Assembly: GCA_021839245.1 (NCBI GenBank)
Contig: JAKCBQ010000011.1
Location: forward strand, 1-42,215
Reading direction: 5' to 3'
Source of the DNA: Pseudomonadota bacterium
GTDB lineage: Bacteria; Pseudomonadota; Gammaproteobacteria; JAKAQQ01
Length of the DNA: 42,215 nt
Shown here: positions 7,967-16,918 of the stretch, one piece after another
Position numbering within the stretch: the first letter of the stretch is position 1
Layout: every line of letters begins with the position of its first letter
Position numbers and translations under genes: made by a program
Notes under the pieces: model-generated
Told to the model about the DNA's origin: nothing
The model's database searches: none
What the model saw: only the letters and a program-made list of their open reading frames with translations

Positions 7967-9940
7967 ATGACGAACGCCGCGAACCCGATCGTGACGGACG
8001 ACAGCGAGGGCTGGAGCTCCGCCCTCCTCGATCCCACGATCCCCCCGAGTGCCGATTTCTACGCACACGCCACCGGCGCCTGGAGGAGGCGGCACCCGAT
8101 CCCCGACGATCGGGCCCGCTGGGGCACCTTCGATGAACTCCACCGCCGCAACCTCGAGCGCGTCCTCGCGCTTCTCGAGGAGGCCTCCCAGGCGGGCCCC
8201 GAAGCCGAGCCGCTTTTCCGCGCCCTCGGGCGTTTCTACCGCCGCGGACTCGACAGCGAAAAGACCGCGCGGACGGGACTCGAAGCGATCGCGCCTCTCC
8301 GCGCGCGGATCCGCGCCCTCGACTCCACGGCCGCGTCCGCCCCGCTCCTCGCCGCCCTCCACCGCATCGGGGTCGACGCCCTCTTCGTCCTCGGCCCGCA
8401 GCCGCACCCCGAAGAGAGCGAGCGGCACATTGCCGTCCTCTGGCAGGCGGGCCTCGGTCTTCCCGACCGCGAACACTACCTCCGGGAGGGTGAGCCCTAC
8501 GCCACGATCCGCACGGCCTACACCACCTACCTCGCCCGTCTTCTCGCACGCACCGCCACGCCGTCACCGGAGGACGGGCCGGGGCGGATCCTCACGTTCG
8601 AAACCGAGCTCGCCCGTGTGAGCGCTCCTCTCGAGATCCTGCGGGACCCCCGGCAGACGTTCCACCCGCTCGCGCCCGAGGCGCTCGCGGCCCTCTGGTC
8701 ACCGTGGCCGTGGGATCGCTACCTCACGGAGCGGGCGCTCGGCCCGCTTCCCTCGCCGGTCAACGTCGCCCGCCCCGAGTATCCGGCGGGGCTCACGCGG
8801 CTCCTCGCCGGGACCGACCCCGCCGTCCTGCGTCTCTATCTCGAAGTCCGTCTTCTCGACACCACCGCTCCTCTCGTCTTCGAGGACCTCGCCGAGGACC
8901 GTTTCGCGTACGTGCGTTGCCTCACCGGCCAGCCGCGTCTTCGACGTCGGGCCGAACGCGTGGCCGCCGTGATCGAGGAGACGGCGGGCCACGCCCTCGG
9001 CCGCTTCTATTGCGCCCGCCACGTCCCCGCGCGCGACAAGGCGCGGATCGAAGCCCTGTTCGCGGCGCTGCGTCGCACGCTCGACGATCGTCTCGCGCGG
9101 CTCGGCTGGCTCTCGCCCGAGGCGCGGAGCGAAGCGCGCGACAAGCTCGCCGCGATGCGCGCCAAACTCGCGTACCCCGAACGCTGGCGCGACCAGAGTG
9201 CGCTCCGCTTCGAGGAAGACGACTTCCTCGCGAATGTCCTCGAGGGGCGCATCCAGGACGTCGCCTACGAGTGCCGCAAGATCGGCCGACCCGTCGATCC
9301 CGACGAGTGGCACATGACCCCTCAGACGGTCAACGCCTACTACAACCCGCCCCAGAACGAAATCGTCTTCCCGGCCGGCATCCTGGACCGTCCGTTTTTC
9401 GATCCCGAGGCGCCCGACGCCTACAACTACGGTGCGCTCGGCGCCGTGATCGGTCACGAGATGCTCCACGGCTTCGACGACCAGGGGCGCAAGTACGACG
9501 CACGCGGGAACCTGCGCGATTGGTGGGGCGAGGAAGACCACCGGCGTTTCGCCGCCCGCACCGAGCCGCTGCGTCAAGCTCTCGCCCACACGCCCGTGGA
9601 CGGAGGACTCCGCCTGAAGCCCGACCTTGTGCTCGGGGAAGCGCTCGCGGACATCGGCGGGCTCGATCTGGCCCACGAGGCCTGGCTCCGCTTCGGCGAC
9701 CGAGGTGAAGGCCGGGGGCGCTTCGCGGGCGTCGACCCCGAGCGGCTCTTTTTCTACGCTTTCGCTTTCCTCTGGGCCGGAGACATCCGCCCCGACGCCC
9801 GGCGTCTTCAGGTCGACGTCGATCCGCATCCGCCCAGCGCGGTGCGCGTGAATCTCACGACCGCCGGCCTGACAGCGTTCAACCGAATCTTCGGGACGGG
9901 GAGCGACGCCCCGCGATTCACTCTTTGGTCGGACGCGTGA
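7967..9940 (+). CDS. M13-family zinc metallopeptidase (neprilysin/PepO-like)
   Basis: A 657-residue gluzincin. The N-terminal M13 domain begins DFYAHATGAWRRRHPIPDD. The catalytic part has NAYYNPPQNEIVFPAGIL (substrate-binding Asn-Ala-Tyr/Phe strand), the zinc motif HEMLH (H497, E498, H501) followed by GFDDQGRKYD, and the third ligand in GEALADIGGL (E558). The family usually has E-N-x-A-D; here it is E-A-L-A-D. M13 enzymes cleave oligopeptides on the amino side of hydrophobic residues. No signal peptide or anchor is visible from ATG 7967, so it is probably cytoplasmic or has a missed start; the frame is open far upstream, but that stretch is antisense to the S10 gene. Its last 23 bases overlap, tail to tail, the 5'-nucleotidase gene. 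Confidence 0.88.
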   Translation: MTNAANPIVTDDSEGWSSALLDPTIPPSADFYAHATGAWRRRHPIPDDRARWGTFDELHRRNLERVLALLEEASQAGPEAEPLFRALGRFYRRGLDSEKTARTGLEAIAPLRARIRALDSTAASAPLLAALHRIGVDALFVLGPQPHPEESERHIAVLWQAGLGLPDREHYLREGEPYATIRTAYTTYLARLLARTATPSPEDGPGRILTFETELARVSAPLEILRDPRQTFHPLAPEALAALWSPWPWDRYLTERALGPLPSPVNVARPEYPAGLTRLLAGTDPAVLRLYLEVRLLDTTAPLVFEDLAEDRFAYVRCLTGQPRLRRRAERVAAVIEETAGHALGRFYCARHVPARDKARIEALFAALRRTLDDRLARLGWLSPEARSEARDKLAAMRAKLAYPERWRDQSALRFEEDDFLANVLEGRIQDVAYECRKIGRPVDPDEWHMTPQTVNAYYNPPQNEIVFPAGILDRPFFDPEAPDAYNYGALGAVIGHEMLHGFDDQGRKYDARGNLRDWWGEEDHRRFAARTEPLRQALAHTPVDGGLRLKPDLVLGEALADIGGLDLAHEAWLRFGDRGEGRGRFAGVDPERLFFYAFAFLWAGDIRPDARRLQVDVDPHPPSAVRVNLTTAGLTAFNRIFGTGSDAPRFTLWSDA

Positions 9941-10868
9941 GCCGCCGCGCTCCGCCGACCGCGCGCTGCGCGGGCCCGTCCTCGTTGGCCACCCCGTGGG
10001 GCACGTGGCCGGCCGGCACGTCGTGCGCCCGGGCGCTCTCGCACCAGCCGGTCTGATCGTCGAAATAGATATCCGCGCCAAACGCCCGGAGAAACGGCCC
10101 TTTGTCGCGCCCGCCCAGAAACAGGGATTCGTCGATGCGGATCCCCCACTCGCGCAAGGTGCGGATGACCCTCTCGTGGGTCGGCGCCGCCCGGGCGGTG
10201 ATGAGCGCCGTCCGCAAGGGCGCGCGTTCGACCGGAAATTCGGATTGAAGACGTGAGAGGGCGGACAGGAAATTCTTGAAGGGCCCACCGCTCAGGGGCT
10301 CGCGCGCGCGGGCCGCCTCGCTCGCGTTGAAGCGCTCGAGCCCGCCCGAGCGGAATTCGCGCTCGGCTTCGTCCGAGAAGAGAACGGCATCGCCGTCGAA
10401 GGCCAGCCGGAGCGGACCCTCGTCGTCCGTCCGCCCCGGAGGCGAGGGAAGAATCGTCGCCGCCGCCACACCTTCCTTGAGCGTGCGTTTCACGTCCTCG
10501 CCGTTGGCCGAGAGAAAGAGATCGGCGCCGAAGGCCTCGACGTAACAGGCGGTGCTCCCACCGCCCGTGAACGCCGCCCGGCTGATGTCGAGCCCGTAAA
10601 AACGAATGGAATTGAACACACGAAGACCGGTGTCCGCGCTGTTGCGCGAGAGCAGGATCACCTCGACACGCCGCGCCCCCGCGTTGAGGCGAAGGAGCTT
10701 GCGTACCAGGATATAGCCCCCCCCGGGCGAAAGCGGCTCGTTCTCGCGTGCGATCTGGTAGCGGGCGTAGGCCTCGACCCCCTGCTCGAGGAAGACACGA
10801 TGGCTCTCCTCGAGGTCGAAGAGCGCACGGGAGGAGACGGCGACGACGAGTCCGGGGCGGGTGTTCAC
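9918..10868 (-). CDS. 5'-nucleotidase (cytosolic N-I-like)
   Basis: A 316-residue protein matching the bacterial 5'-nucleotidase family related to cytosolic cN-I. Key stretches are LVVAVSSRALFDLEESHRVF at the start, a central FDGDAVLFSDEAE (the Asp-x-Asp phosphatase motif), LITARAAPTHERVIRTLREW with the conserved Thr/Arg, and FFDD-type IYFDDQTGWCE near the end (metal-binding acidic pair). It should dephosphorylate nucleoside 5'-monophosphates. The start is GTG at 10868 with a GGGGGG run just upstream. It converges with the M13 gene (23-base overlap) and is followed upstream at 30 bases by the alcohol dehydrogenase gene on the same strand, so the two may be co-transcribed without an obvious metabolic link. 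Confidence 0.82.
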   Translation of the reverse strand: MNTRPGLVVAVSSRALFDLEESHRVFLEQGVEAYARYQIARENEPLSPGGGYILVRKLLRLNAGARRVEVILLSRNSADTGLRVFNSIRFYGLDISRAAFTGGGSTACYVEAFGADLFLSANGEDVKRTLKEGVAAATILPSPPGRTDDEGPLRLAFDGDAVLFSDEAEREFRSGGLERFNASEAARAREPLSGGPFKNFLSALSRLQSEFPVERAPLRTALITARAAPTHERVIRTLREWGIRIDESLFLGGRDKGPFLRAFGADIYFDDQTGWCESARAHDVPAGHVPHGVANEDGPAQRAVGGARRLTRPTKE

Positions 10869-10898
10869 CCCCCGATCATAGCACCGGCGTCGCTCGCC

Positions 10899-11948
10899 TC
10901 AGGCGAGGGTCGCCAGATCGATCACGAAGCGGTAACGGACGTCGCCGCGGGCGAGCCGTTCGTAGGCGGTGTTGACGTCCGCGATCGCGATCCCCTCGAT
11001 CTCGGCGGCAAGCCCGTGACGGGCGCTGAAGTCGAGCATCTCCTGGGTTTCGCGGATCCCGCCGATGAGGGACCCCACCAGCCGGCGCCGGTTGGTGACG
11101 AGCACGTTCGCCGCAAGGGGCTCGGGTTGCGGAGGAATCCCCACCACCGCCATCGTGCCGTCGCGACGGAGAAGTTCGAGGTAAGGACCGTAGGCGTGCG
11201 GGGCGGAGACCGTGTCGAGCACGAGATCGAACCGCCCGGCGTGCTTCGCCAGCGTTCCGGCCTCTTCGGTGACGACGAACTCGTGCGCCCCCATACGGAG
11301 AGCGTCCGCGCGCTTACGGGACGAGTGGCTCAGAACCGTGACCTCGGCGCCGAGGGCGCGGGCGAACTTGACCCCCATGTGTCCGAGCCCGCCCAGGCCG
11401 AGGACGGCAACGCGCCGGCCGGGGGCGGCCCCGAACCGCTTGAGGGGCGAGTAGGTCGTGATCCCGGCGCAGAGAAGGGGAGCGGCCGCGTCCGGGCCCA
11501 GCCCCTCGGGGATCCGAAGAACGTAGTGTTCGTCAACGACGATCCGTTTTGAGTAGCCGCCGAGGGTTGGCTTCTTCGTTCCCCGCTCGATCCCGTTGTA
11601 GGTAAACACCGCCCCCTCGAGGCAGAACTGCTCCTCCCCGTCGCGGCAGGACTCGCAGGTCCGACAGGAATCGACGAAGCAACCGACCCCCACACGCTCC
11701 CCCACCCGCCAGGATGTGACCTCGGAGCCGAGAGCGCTCACCCGGCCCACGATTTCGTGCCCCGGGACCATGGGGTAACGGCTGCGACCCCACTCGTTGC
11801 GCACGAGATGGAGATCGGTGTGGCAGATTCCGCAGTGGTCGATGTCGATCACGACATCGTGCGGCCCGGGATCGCGGCGTTCGATCGTGAACGGGGCGAG
11901 GGGGCTCGCGGCGGAGGAAGCGGCGTAAGCGGAAACGGCGGCAGGCAC
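10899..11948 (-). CDS. Zinc-dependent alcohol dehydrogenase, NAD(P)+ (CAD/YahK type)
   Basis: A 349-residue medium-chain dehydrogenase. The catalytic zinc site is CGICHTD and GHE; the structural zinc site is the four-Cys lobe CRTCESCRDGEEQFC; the Rossmann motif is GLGGLGHMGVKFARALG. The pattern CGICHTDLHLVRNEWG is typical of the cinnamyl-alcohol/YahK branch, which reduces aldehydes using NADPH. GTG 11948 is chosen because GGGAGG lies seven bases upstream and the length then fits the family; the frame is open to an ATG at 11990 without a comparable ribosome site. The physiological substrate cannot be read from sequence. Confidence 0.9.
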   Translation of the reverse strand: MPAAVSAYAASSAASPLAPFTIERRDPGPHDVVIDIDHCGICHTDLHLVRNEWGRSRYPMVPGHEIVGRVSALGSEVTSWRVGERVGVGCFVDSCRTCESCRDGEEQFCLEGAVFTYNGIERGTKKPTLGGYSKRIVVDEHYVLRIPEGLGPDAAAPLLCAGITTYSPLKRFGAAPGRRVAVLGLGGLGHMGVKFARALGAEVTVLSHSSRKRADALRMGAHEFVVTEEAGTLAKHAGRFDLVLDTVSAPHAYGPYLELLRRDGTMAVVGIPPQPEPLAANVLVTNRRRLVGSLIGGIRETQEMLDFSARHGLAAEIEGIAIADVNTAYERLARGDVRYRFVIDLATLA

Positions 11949-12020
11949 GAGGAACCTCCCGTGACGGTCTTGGCGGCTCGGGATCACCATGATAAGCCAC
12001 CACCCCTCGCCGACGGGATC

Positions 12021-12968
12021 TCAGAACTCGAAACCGCCTCCGAAACCCACGTAGTTGTCGAAACCCAACGTCCCACTGATGCGGTGGCCGATCTCGACGT
12101 CGAGTTCAAAGTGCGGGAGCGGGAGATACTGAAAGCCGCCGTCCCACGCAAACCCCTCGCCCGCCCCGGGCGCCGTCTCGGTTTCGCCGAAGATCTCCCC
12201 GTAGAACTGGTAGCGGTTGTCCCAGGCGTACGTGAGATCACCGATCGGATTGAAGCTCGTATAGCGCCCCCCGCCGACGGCCGTCGGGAGAGTCTCCGAG
12301 CTCACACCGAGCTGGAGTTCGGCGCCAAAACCGTGGGGCAGGCTGTAGCTCAGGATGGCGTTCGTCGTGTAACCGGTCCCGGCGCTTCCGTATTCGGGGC
12401 TTCCCGAGGGAAGCGTCACCGCCGCCTCGGCCGCAATCTGCCAGAGCTCGTTGTCGACGAGCATGTGCCGCAAGCCCACGGTCGTCGCGGTGCTCCCGCC
12501 CGACGTGATCCCGGGGGAAAGGCCCACCGTCTGTTCGGTGTAGTTGGGCGGGAGAACGAAGATCTCGGTACGGTCCGGGAGCCCGAAACTGAACTCAAAC
12601 TCGGGGTAATTGACGCTCCTTCCTCCCGGGATCCCGTACAGGTTGAGCCGCTGCCAGCCCCCTTCCACCATCACGCGCCCCGGCGCCACCGTGCAGCTCG
12701 AATCCGAGACCGTCGGCCGGTTGAGAAGAGCCAGAAGCGAGCCCGGGCCCCGGCAGGGATTGCCGGAAGGTCCCGTGAAGACACCGAAGAGTCCATCGTC
12801 CGCCCGAGCGCAAGGACTCGCCAGGACGAGGGCGAGGAGAACCACGGCGAGAGGGACAAGAGGACGGAAGGCCGAAGGTTTCCTCGTCGGCACGGGAAGA
12901 CGCGGACGCATCCTCCTGCAGAGGAGAACAAAACGAATGAGGGGGCGCTCAGACAAAAATTGGGACAT
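12021..12968 (-). CDS. Outer-membrane beta-barrel protein, transporter-like
   Basis: An exported protein of about 315 residues (or 296 from the alternative start). After a hydrophobic signal (PLVPLAVVLLALVLASPCARA) come alternating aromatic/polar beta strands with short turns, such as YTTNAILSYSLPHGFGAELQLG and the strand pair ending GGGFEF. The C-terminal Phe and the strand pattern are hallmarks of Bam-assembled barrels, and the style resembles the MetA-pathway/phenol-degradation transporter family. A Cys pair near the mature N-terminus (NPCRGPG and DSSCTV) could form a disulfide. ATG 12968 has AGCGAGG eight bases upstream but gives a long signal region; ATG 12911 gives a standard signal but has AGGAGG directly abutting it. 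Substrate unknown. Confidence 0.7.
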   Translation of the reverse strand: MSQFLSERPLIRFVLLCRRMRPRLPVPTRKPSAFRPLVPLAVVLLALVLASPCARADDGLFGVFTGPSGNPCRGPGSLLALLNRPTVSDSSCTVAPGRVMVEGGWQRLNLYGIPGGRSVNYPEFEFSFGLPDRTEIFVLPPNYTEQTVGLSPGITSGGSTATTVGLRHMLVDNELWQIAAEAAVTLPSGSPEYGSAGTGYTTNAILSYSLPHGFGAELQLGVSSETLPTAVGGGRYTSFNPIGDLTYAWDNRYQFYGEIFGETETAPGAGEGFAWDGGFQYLPLPHFELDVEIGHRISGTLGFDNYVGFGGGFEF

Positions 12969-13452
12969 GGGTCGGGCCTCGCTTGAGTTCGTAGGAGTGG
13001 GCCGGAAGACCACCGTCCACGCGTCGACTCGATCGCAAGGCCGCCCGGAAGGACTCCGGGTCGTGGCCCACGGCGCACCACCCGCCTGACCCACGAAACA
13101 GGAAAGGCTCCCGGGTACGGGGCCTTGTCCTCACAGCGGCGGACCGCACCGCCGCACCCCAGAGATTCAGTGGCCGAAGGTTCGCTCCGTCTCCGGGGAC
13201 GGGATGCTACTGCAGAGATCGTCCACGGGGCGGGGGCCCTCAGGCACCAAACTTGGACTTAGTCTACCTCCGGGCCGACCGGCCCGTCAACACAGCCTCG
13301 GGCGAGAGCCTCTCGAGATCCCTTCGTCCGCAGGCCGAGTTCGAAGAGCGTGGCCCCGGACGAGAACGCTCTCACATCATCCTCCGGCGACAGGCCATCC
13401 CGACGACGGTGATCGGGATGGGAGGAGCCCATGGCACCCCAAAAACCTCCCT
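12969..13452. other. Intergenic stretch, no recognised gene
   Basis: Open frames here are short, Arg/Pro-rich and antisense-like. One inverted repeat is visible near 13133-13155 (GCGGCGGACCGCACCGCCGC). No promoter or terminator can be placed with confidence. Confidence 0.4.
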
Positions 13453-15411
13453 TCAGGAAGATGAAGGCGGGAGTGCGCCGAGACGCCGCTCGAGGAAGGC
13501 CAGAACGGCGTGGAGCGCTTTCGCCCACCGATCCCCCCGGCGCGATCCGTCCTCGGGAACAGGGTGGTAATGGATCTTGCCCGCAACCTTCTGGTGAAGC
13601 TGCCTGAGAAGATTCAGGCTTGAGGCATCGGGCCGTCGCCGTTTCGTAAAGCGCACGAGCAGGACCGGTGCCGATCGTCGCGGAGGACTCGCCGTGAGGT
13701 TTCCGCCCGCCGCCATAGAAACCGCGGGGTGAGCAAGATCGAGCCGGGCGGCCTCGGGATCGACGATCACGACGCCGGCAAAAAGAGCGGGATCGCGCGC
13801 GGCGGCCATGAGGGCGGCGTCTGCGCCCAATCCCTCCCCGAGCGCCACGACACGACCCGCGCGCGCCAGCCGGTGATCCAGTGCCCAACGAACGGCGGTC
13901 ACGAGATCGTCGGGAACGACGGTCCGCCAGCCGCGGACACCGGCGGCTTCGTAGACGGCGCCGTAACCTCCAGAACCGTGGTAGTTGACCGCAAGCACGG
14001 AGTATCCGGCGCGGGCCAACGCCTGGACGAGAGGATCGTAGAACCAGACGAAACGCCGACCGAAGGGGCCTTTGTGCGCAAGGACCACGAGGGCGCCGGG
14101 AACCCTCTTCACGGGACGGGCGAGGTAAGTGTAAAGAACGGTTTTCCCCTCGGGGATCCGGAGCGCTGTGAGCGGAACCATCGTGCTTTCATGCAGCACA
14201 GGGTGGCGGGCCATGAGGAACGTGAGACTCGGAGTCGGACGCCGCGCGTAGAGGTAGTAACGCCCGGGATTGCGGTCCCCCAGAGTCTCGAGGAGGATAA
14301 TCCGCCCGTGCGGGCCCATCCCGAGCACCCGCACCACTTCCCCCTGAAGCTCGTGTCCGAGCCCGCGCAGCAGGCGCACGAGGGGATCGCGGGGATGGAT
14401 CCAGTAGGTGCGAGGGCGGCCGCGCATGAAGTTCACGCCGATCAGCCGTCGGCGGTGACGGCCCCAGATGAAGGACGGCCAGCGCTTTCGGCGGGGGCGA
14501 TAGACGTCGATCGCGGGATTCGCCACGAGAAGGGTCCGCCGGAAGTGGGTCAGTCCGAAGCGGTAGAGGCCGAGCGTCCGCGCCGGTGTCGGCGTGGGCG
14601 CGAGGAGATACACTCCACGGCCGTGCGGGCCCACGGCGAGAAAGTGATCGTAACGGCGTAGGTCACGCGGCCGGAACCGACCCGTCACGGCCGTCCACGA
14701 CGCACAGTGGCCACGACCCACGAGCACGGCGGGGGCCGGGTCCCGGAGTCCCGTGACGGCGGCCACCCGGGGCCAGCCGCGGGTGTCGACGAGAACCTGC
14801 GCCCCGGCGAGCGGCACGCGGCAAAACGGCGAGAGGCGTTCCATCGCGAGATCGTAACGATAGAGGACGGGATCGGCGCTCGGGGCGGATCTCCAGAGGA
14901 GGATGGGGCCTGAGGAGCGGACGGCGGCGACGGAGACGCGGGCCTTCGGGCCGTTGCCGGAACCGGCAAAAATGTGAAGGGAACGGTACGCGTGTTTACT
15001 CAGGCGATCGTCGAGGATTCCGAACGCGAGCCTCCCGGCCGGCCGTGGGCTTCGGGTGATCACAAAGAGAAGGTGCGGCGAGACCCAGCGCAGTGCAAGA
15101 ACGTGCACACCCCTCGGGAAGCGTTCGCTCGCTTTGATCAACATCCTCCCGTGGGAAAGGAGAGTGCCGAGATCGAGGACCTCGACGATCCTCCGCCTGT
15201 GGTGGCGACTGGGGACGACGAAGGCCAGGGCGTGGGCGCGGGGCGAGAGCTCAGGTTTTCGGAAAACCGGGCGGGCAAAAAGCGTACGCAGATGAGGAAG
15301 AGACGACTTAAGGGGCGGGCGGGTCGAGCCCCACGCAGGAAGAGCGGGCTGTCCAAGGAAAAAGAGGACACCCGCCGCGGCGAGTCCCACACAAACTTTG
15401 CGTCGCGTCAT
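13453..15411 (-). CDS. S9 prolyl-oligopeptidase-fold protein lacking the catalytic serine (pseudoenzyme)
   Basis: A 652-residue exported protein (signal VGLAAAGVLFFLGQPALPAW). Residues about 40-400 look like the beta-propeller domain of S9 peptidases, and 410-645 like the alpha/beta-hydrolase domain: VLAVNYHGSGGYGAVYEA matches the family segment N-Y-R-G-S-x-G-Y-G. At the nucleophile elbow, where active members have G-G-S-x-G-G, this protein has GEGLGAD, so the serine is Gly527 (codons at 13825-13839). The usual His segment near the end is HPVPEDGSRRGD, with no His at the expected site. It is therefore probably a non-catalytic binding protein or a decaying enzyme; the intact frame favours the former. 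It is very rich in Arg and His. ATG 15411 is chosen for the signal peptide; the ribosome site is weak. Confidence 0.72.
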   Translation of the reverse strand: MTRRKVCVGLAAAGVLFFLGQPALPAWGSTRPPLKSSLPHLRTLFARPVFRKPELSPRAHALAFVVPSRHHRRRIVEVLDLGTLLSHGRMLIKASERFPRGVHVLALRWVSPHLLFVITRSPRPAGRLAFGILDDRLSKHAYRSLHIFAGSGNGPKARVSVAAVRSSGPILLWRSAPSADPVLYRYDLAMERLSPFCRVPLAGAQVLVDTRGWPRVAAVTGLRDPAPAVLVGRGHCASWTAVTGRFRPRDLRRYDHFLAVGPHGRGVYLLAPTPTPARTLGLYRFGLTHFRRTLLVANPAIDVYRPRRKRWPSFIWGRHRRRLIGVNFMRGRPRTYWIHPRDPLVRLLRGLGHELQGEVVRVLGMGPHGRIILLETLGDRNPGRYYLYARRPTPSLTFLMARHPVLHESTMVPLTALRIPEGKTVLYTYLARPVKRVPGALVVLAHKGPFGRRFVWFYDPLVQALARAGYSVLAVNYHGSGGYGAVYEAAGVRGWRTVVPDDLVTAVRWALDHRLARAGRVVALGEGLGADAALMAAARDPALFAGVVIVDPEAARLDLAHPAVSMAAGGNLTASPPRRSAPVLLVRFTKRRRPDASSLNLLRQLHQKVAGKIHYHPVPEDGSRRGDRWAKALHAVLAFLERRLGALPPSSS

Positions 15412-15767
15412 GGCGGCCGTATCGTCCAATCCCCGAATCTTGAGCGCCGTCTCCCCTGGCCTCAAGCACGGGCGCACGACGAGAGCGACACGGTCATGCT
15501 ACCACATCACTGCGGGGCGCCGAGCGTTTCGCTTTCCCCTCGTCTTGAGCCCGAACATTTGCGGTGTGCCTAGAGGAGGACGGGCACGAAACCGCGTGCG
15601 TCCGCCCGTGAAGATGTCTCCGCGGGAAGTCCGCGCGCGCAGCCCCCGGTCCGTGCGGGAGCGTGACCCCGCGCGCTCCCCCGCCCACCTCTCGCCCTTG
15701 AAACAGCGTGACCAAGGAACCATTATGGAGTCACCCGATTTCTCCTCTCCCCAGGTGGGCCATGCCG

Positions 15768-16385
15768 ATGAAGCTTTACTACAGTCCCGGAGCGTGTTCG
15801 TTGTCCCCTCACATCGTGCTCAACGAGGCGCACCTTCCCTACGAACTCGTGCGCGTCGATCTCAAGACCAAAAAGATGGAGGACGGAGAAGATTTCCTCC
15901 GCGTCAATCCCAAGGGCTACGTTCCCGCCCTCAGGCTGGACGACGGGGCGATCCTCACCGAAGGGCCCGCGATCGTGCAGTATCTGGCCGACCTTCGGCC
16001 CGAGACACGTCTCGCGCCGCCCGCGGGAACTCTCGAGCGATACCGGCTGCAGGAGTGGCTCAACTTCATCTCGAGCGAGCTCCACAAGCAGTTCAGCCCC
16101 CTTTTCAATCCCCAAACGCCCGAGCCGATGCGCGAAGCCCAGAAACAGCGCCTCGGCGGCCGCTTTGATCTCGTCGTCTCAAGTCTCGACGGGCACGATT
16201 TCCTGATGCCTCAAGGGTTCACTGTGGCCGACGCTTACCTCTACACCATCCTCACCTGGAGCCCGGCCGTGGGCCTCAGTCTTGATCCCTGGCCCAAGCT
16301 CCGGTCCTACATGGAGCGGGTCCAAAAACGGCCGGGGGTCTCCGCAGCCCTGGCGAAAGAGAGAGAGGCCAAGAAGGGAGGCTGA
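15768..16385 (+). CDS. gstA: Beta-class glutathione S-transferase
   Basis: A 205-residue GST beginning MKLYYSPGACSLSPHIVLNE, the classic beta-class start with the glutathione-reactive Cys at position 10. The thioredoxin-like domain continues with NPKGYVPALRL (cis-Pro) and ILTEGPAIVQYLAD (the E-G/E-S glutathione contact). The helical domain has the FTVADAYLYTIL N-capping motif. The family conjugates glutathione to electrophiles and can act as a peroxidase or disulfide reductase. ATG 15768 is preferred over ATG 15762 because AGGTGG at 15753 then sits nine bases upstream and the length matches E. coli GstA. It lies just upstream of the tRNA pair and is independent of the first GST gene, which is a different class. 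Confidence 0.88.
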   Translation: MKLYYSPGACSLSPHIVLNEAHLPYELVRVDLKTKKMEDGEDFLRVNPKGYVPALRLDDGAILTEGPAIVQYLADLRPETRLAPPAGTLERYRLQEWLNFISSELHKQFSPLFNPQTPEPMREAQKQRLGGRFDLVVSSLDGHDFLMPQGFTVADAYLYTILTWSPAVGLSLDPWPKLRSYMERVQKRPGVSAALAKEREAKKGG

Positions 16386-16422
16386 CCGAGGCGCCCCTCC
16401 CCCGTCGGCGACGCGGGTGTTA

Positions 16423-16428
16423 TACAAT
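16423..16428 (+). promoter_or_regulatory. Possible -10 element for the tRNA-Gly/tRNA-Cys unit
   Basis: TACAAT (within TTATACAAT) lies about 17 bases before the mature 5' end of tRNA-Gly and is followed by a G+C-rich stretch that resembles a stringent-type discriminator. No good -35 hexamer is visible at the right distance, so this is tentative. Confidence 0.3.
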
Positions 16429-16445
16429 CTCACGGCGCACCCGGA

Positions 16446-16521
16446 GCGGGAATAGCTCAGTTGGTAGAGCGCAACCTTGCCAAGGTTGAGGTCGCGAGTT
16501 CGAGCCTCGTTTCCCGCTCCA
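16446..16521 (+). tRNA. tRNA-Gly (GCC)
   Basis: A full cloverleaf of 76 bases. The acceptor GCGGGAA pairs with TTCCCGC, with discriminator T and an encoded CCA. The D arm holds GCTC-AGTTGGTA-GAGC, the anticodon loop is TTGCCAA on a CAACC/GGTTG stem (anticodon GCC), and the T arm is CGAGTTCGAGCCTCG. It is the first gene of a tandem pair with tRNA-Cys 50 bases downstream. Confidence 0.97.
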
Positions 16522-16571
16522 TTTCCTCTCCTTCCGTCCTCGGCGATGGAAGGGGGCGGGGGTCGCTCTTG

Positions 16572-16645
16572 GGCCAGGTGGCAGAATGGTCATGCAGCGG
16601 CCTGCAAAGCCGTTTACGCCGGTTCGATTCCGACCCTGGCCTCCA
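16572..16645 (+). tRNA. tRNA-Cys (GCA)
   Basis: A full cloverleaf of 74 bases. The acceptor GGCCAGG pairs with CCTGGCC, with discriminator T and an encoded CCA. The anticodon loop CTGCAAA on GCGGC/GCCGT reads GCA, and the T arm contains GGTTCGATTCC. In E. coli the homologous pair is followed by tRNA-Leu(TAA) next to pgsA; here that tRNA-Leu lies 13.7 kb away on the other strand. Confidence 0.97.
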
Positions 16646-16918
16646 ACAGGAGTCATGACACACACACATCGCCTGAACGTGTGTCACACGCCGGCAGGCC
16701 CTGGTTTTGCGTACTTTCGGCATCCCTGATCCCTAAACTCACCCCGATGATCCGCAAGGTCGTAACCGATCAAGGATCTTCGGCAGAACCCTTGATCTTG
16801 ATCCGTGCCCCGGCTTCATTGATGAGAGGGAAAGACGGTACAAGCTCGGGGCATGAAACCGTCTCTGCCCGTACGACGTATTCGAGTGTCGTCTTGATTG
16901 CACCGATGGGAGACCCTT

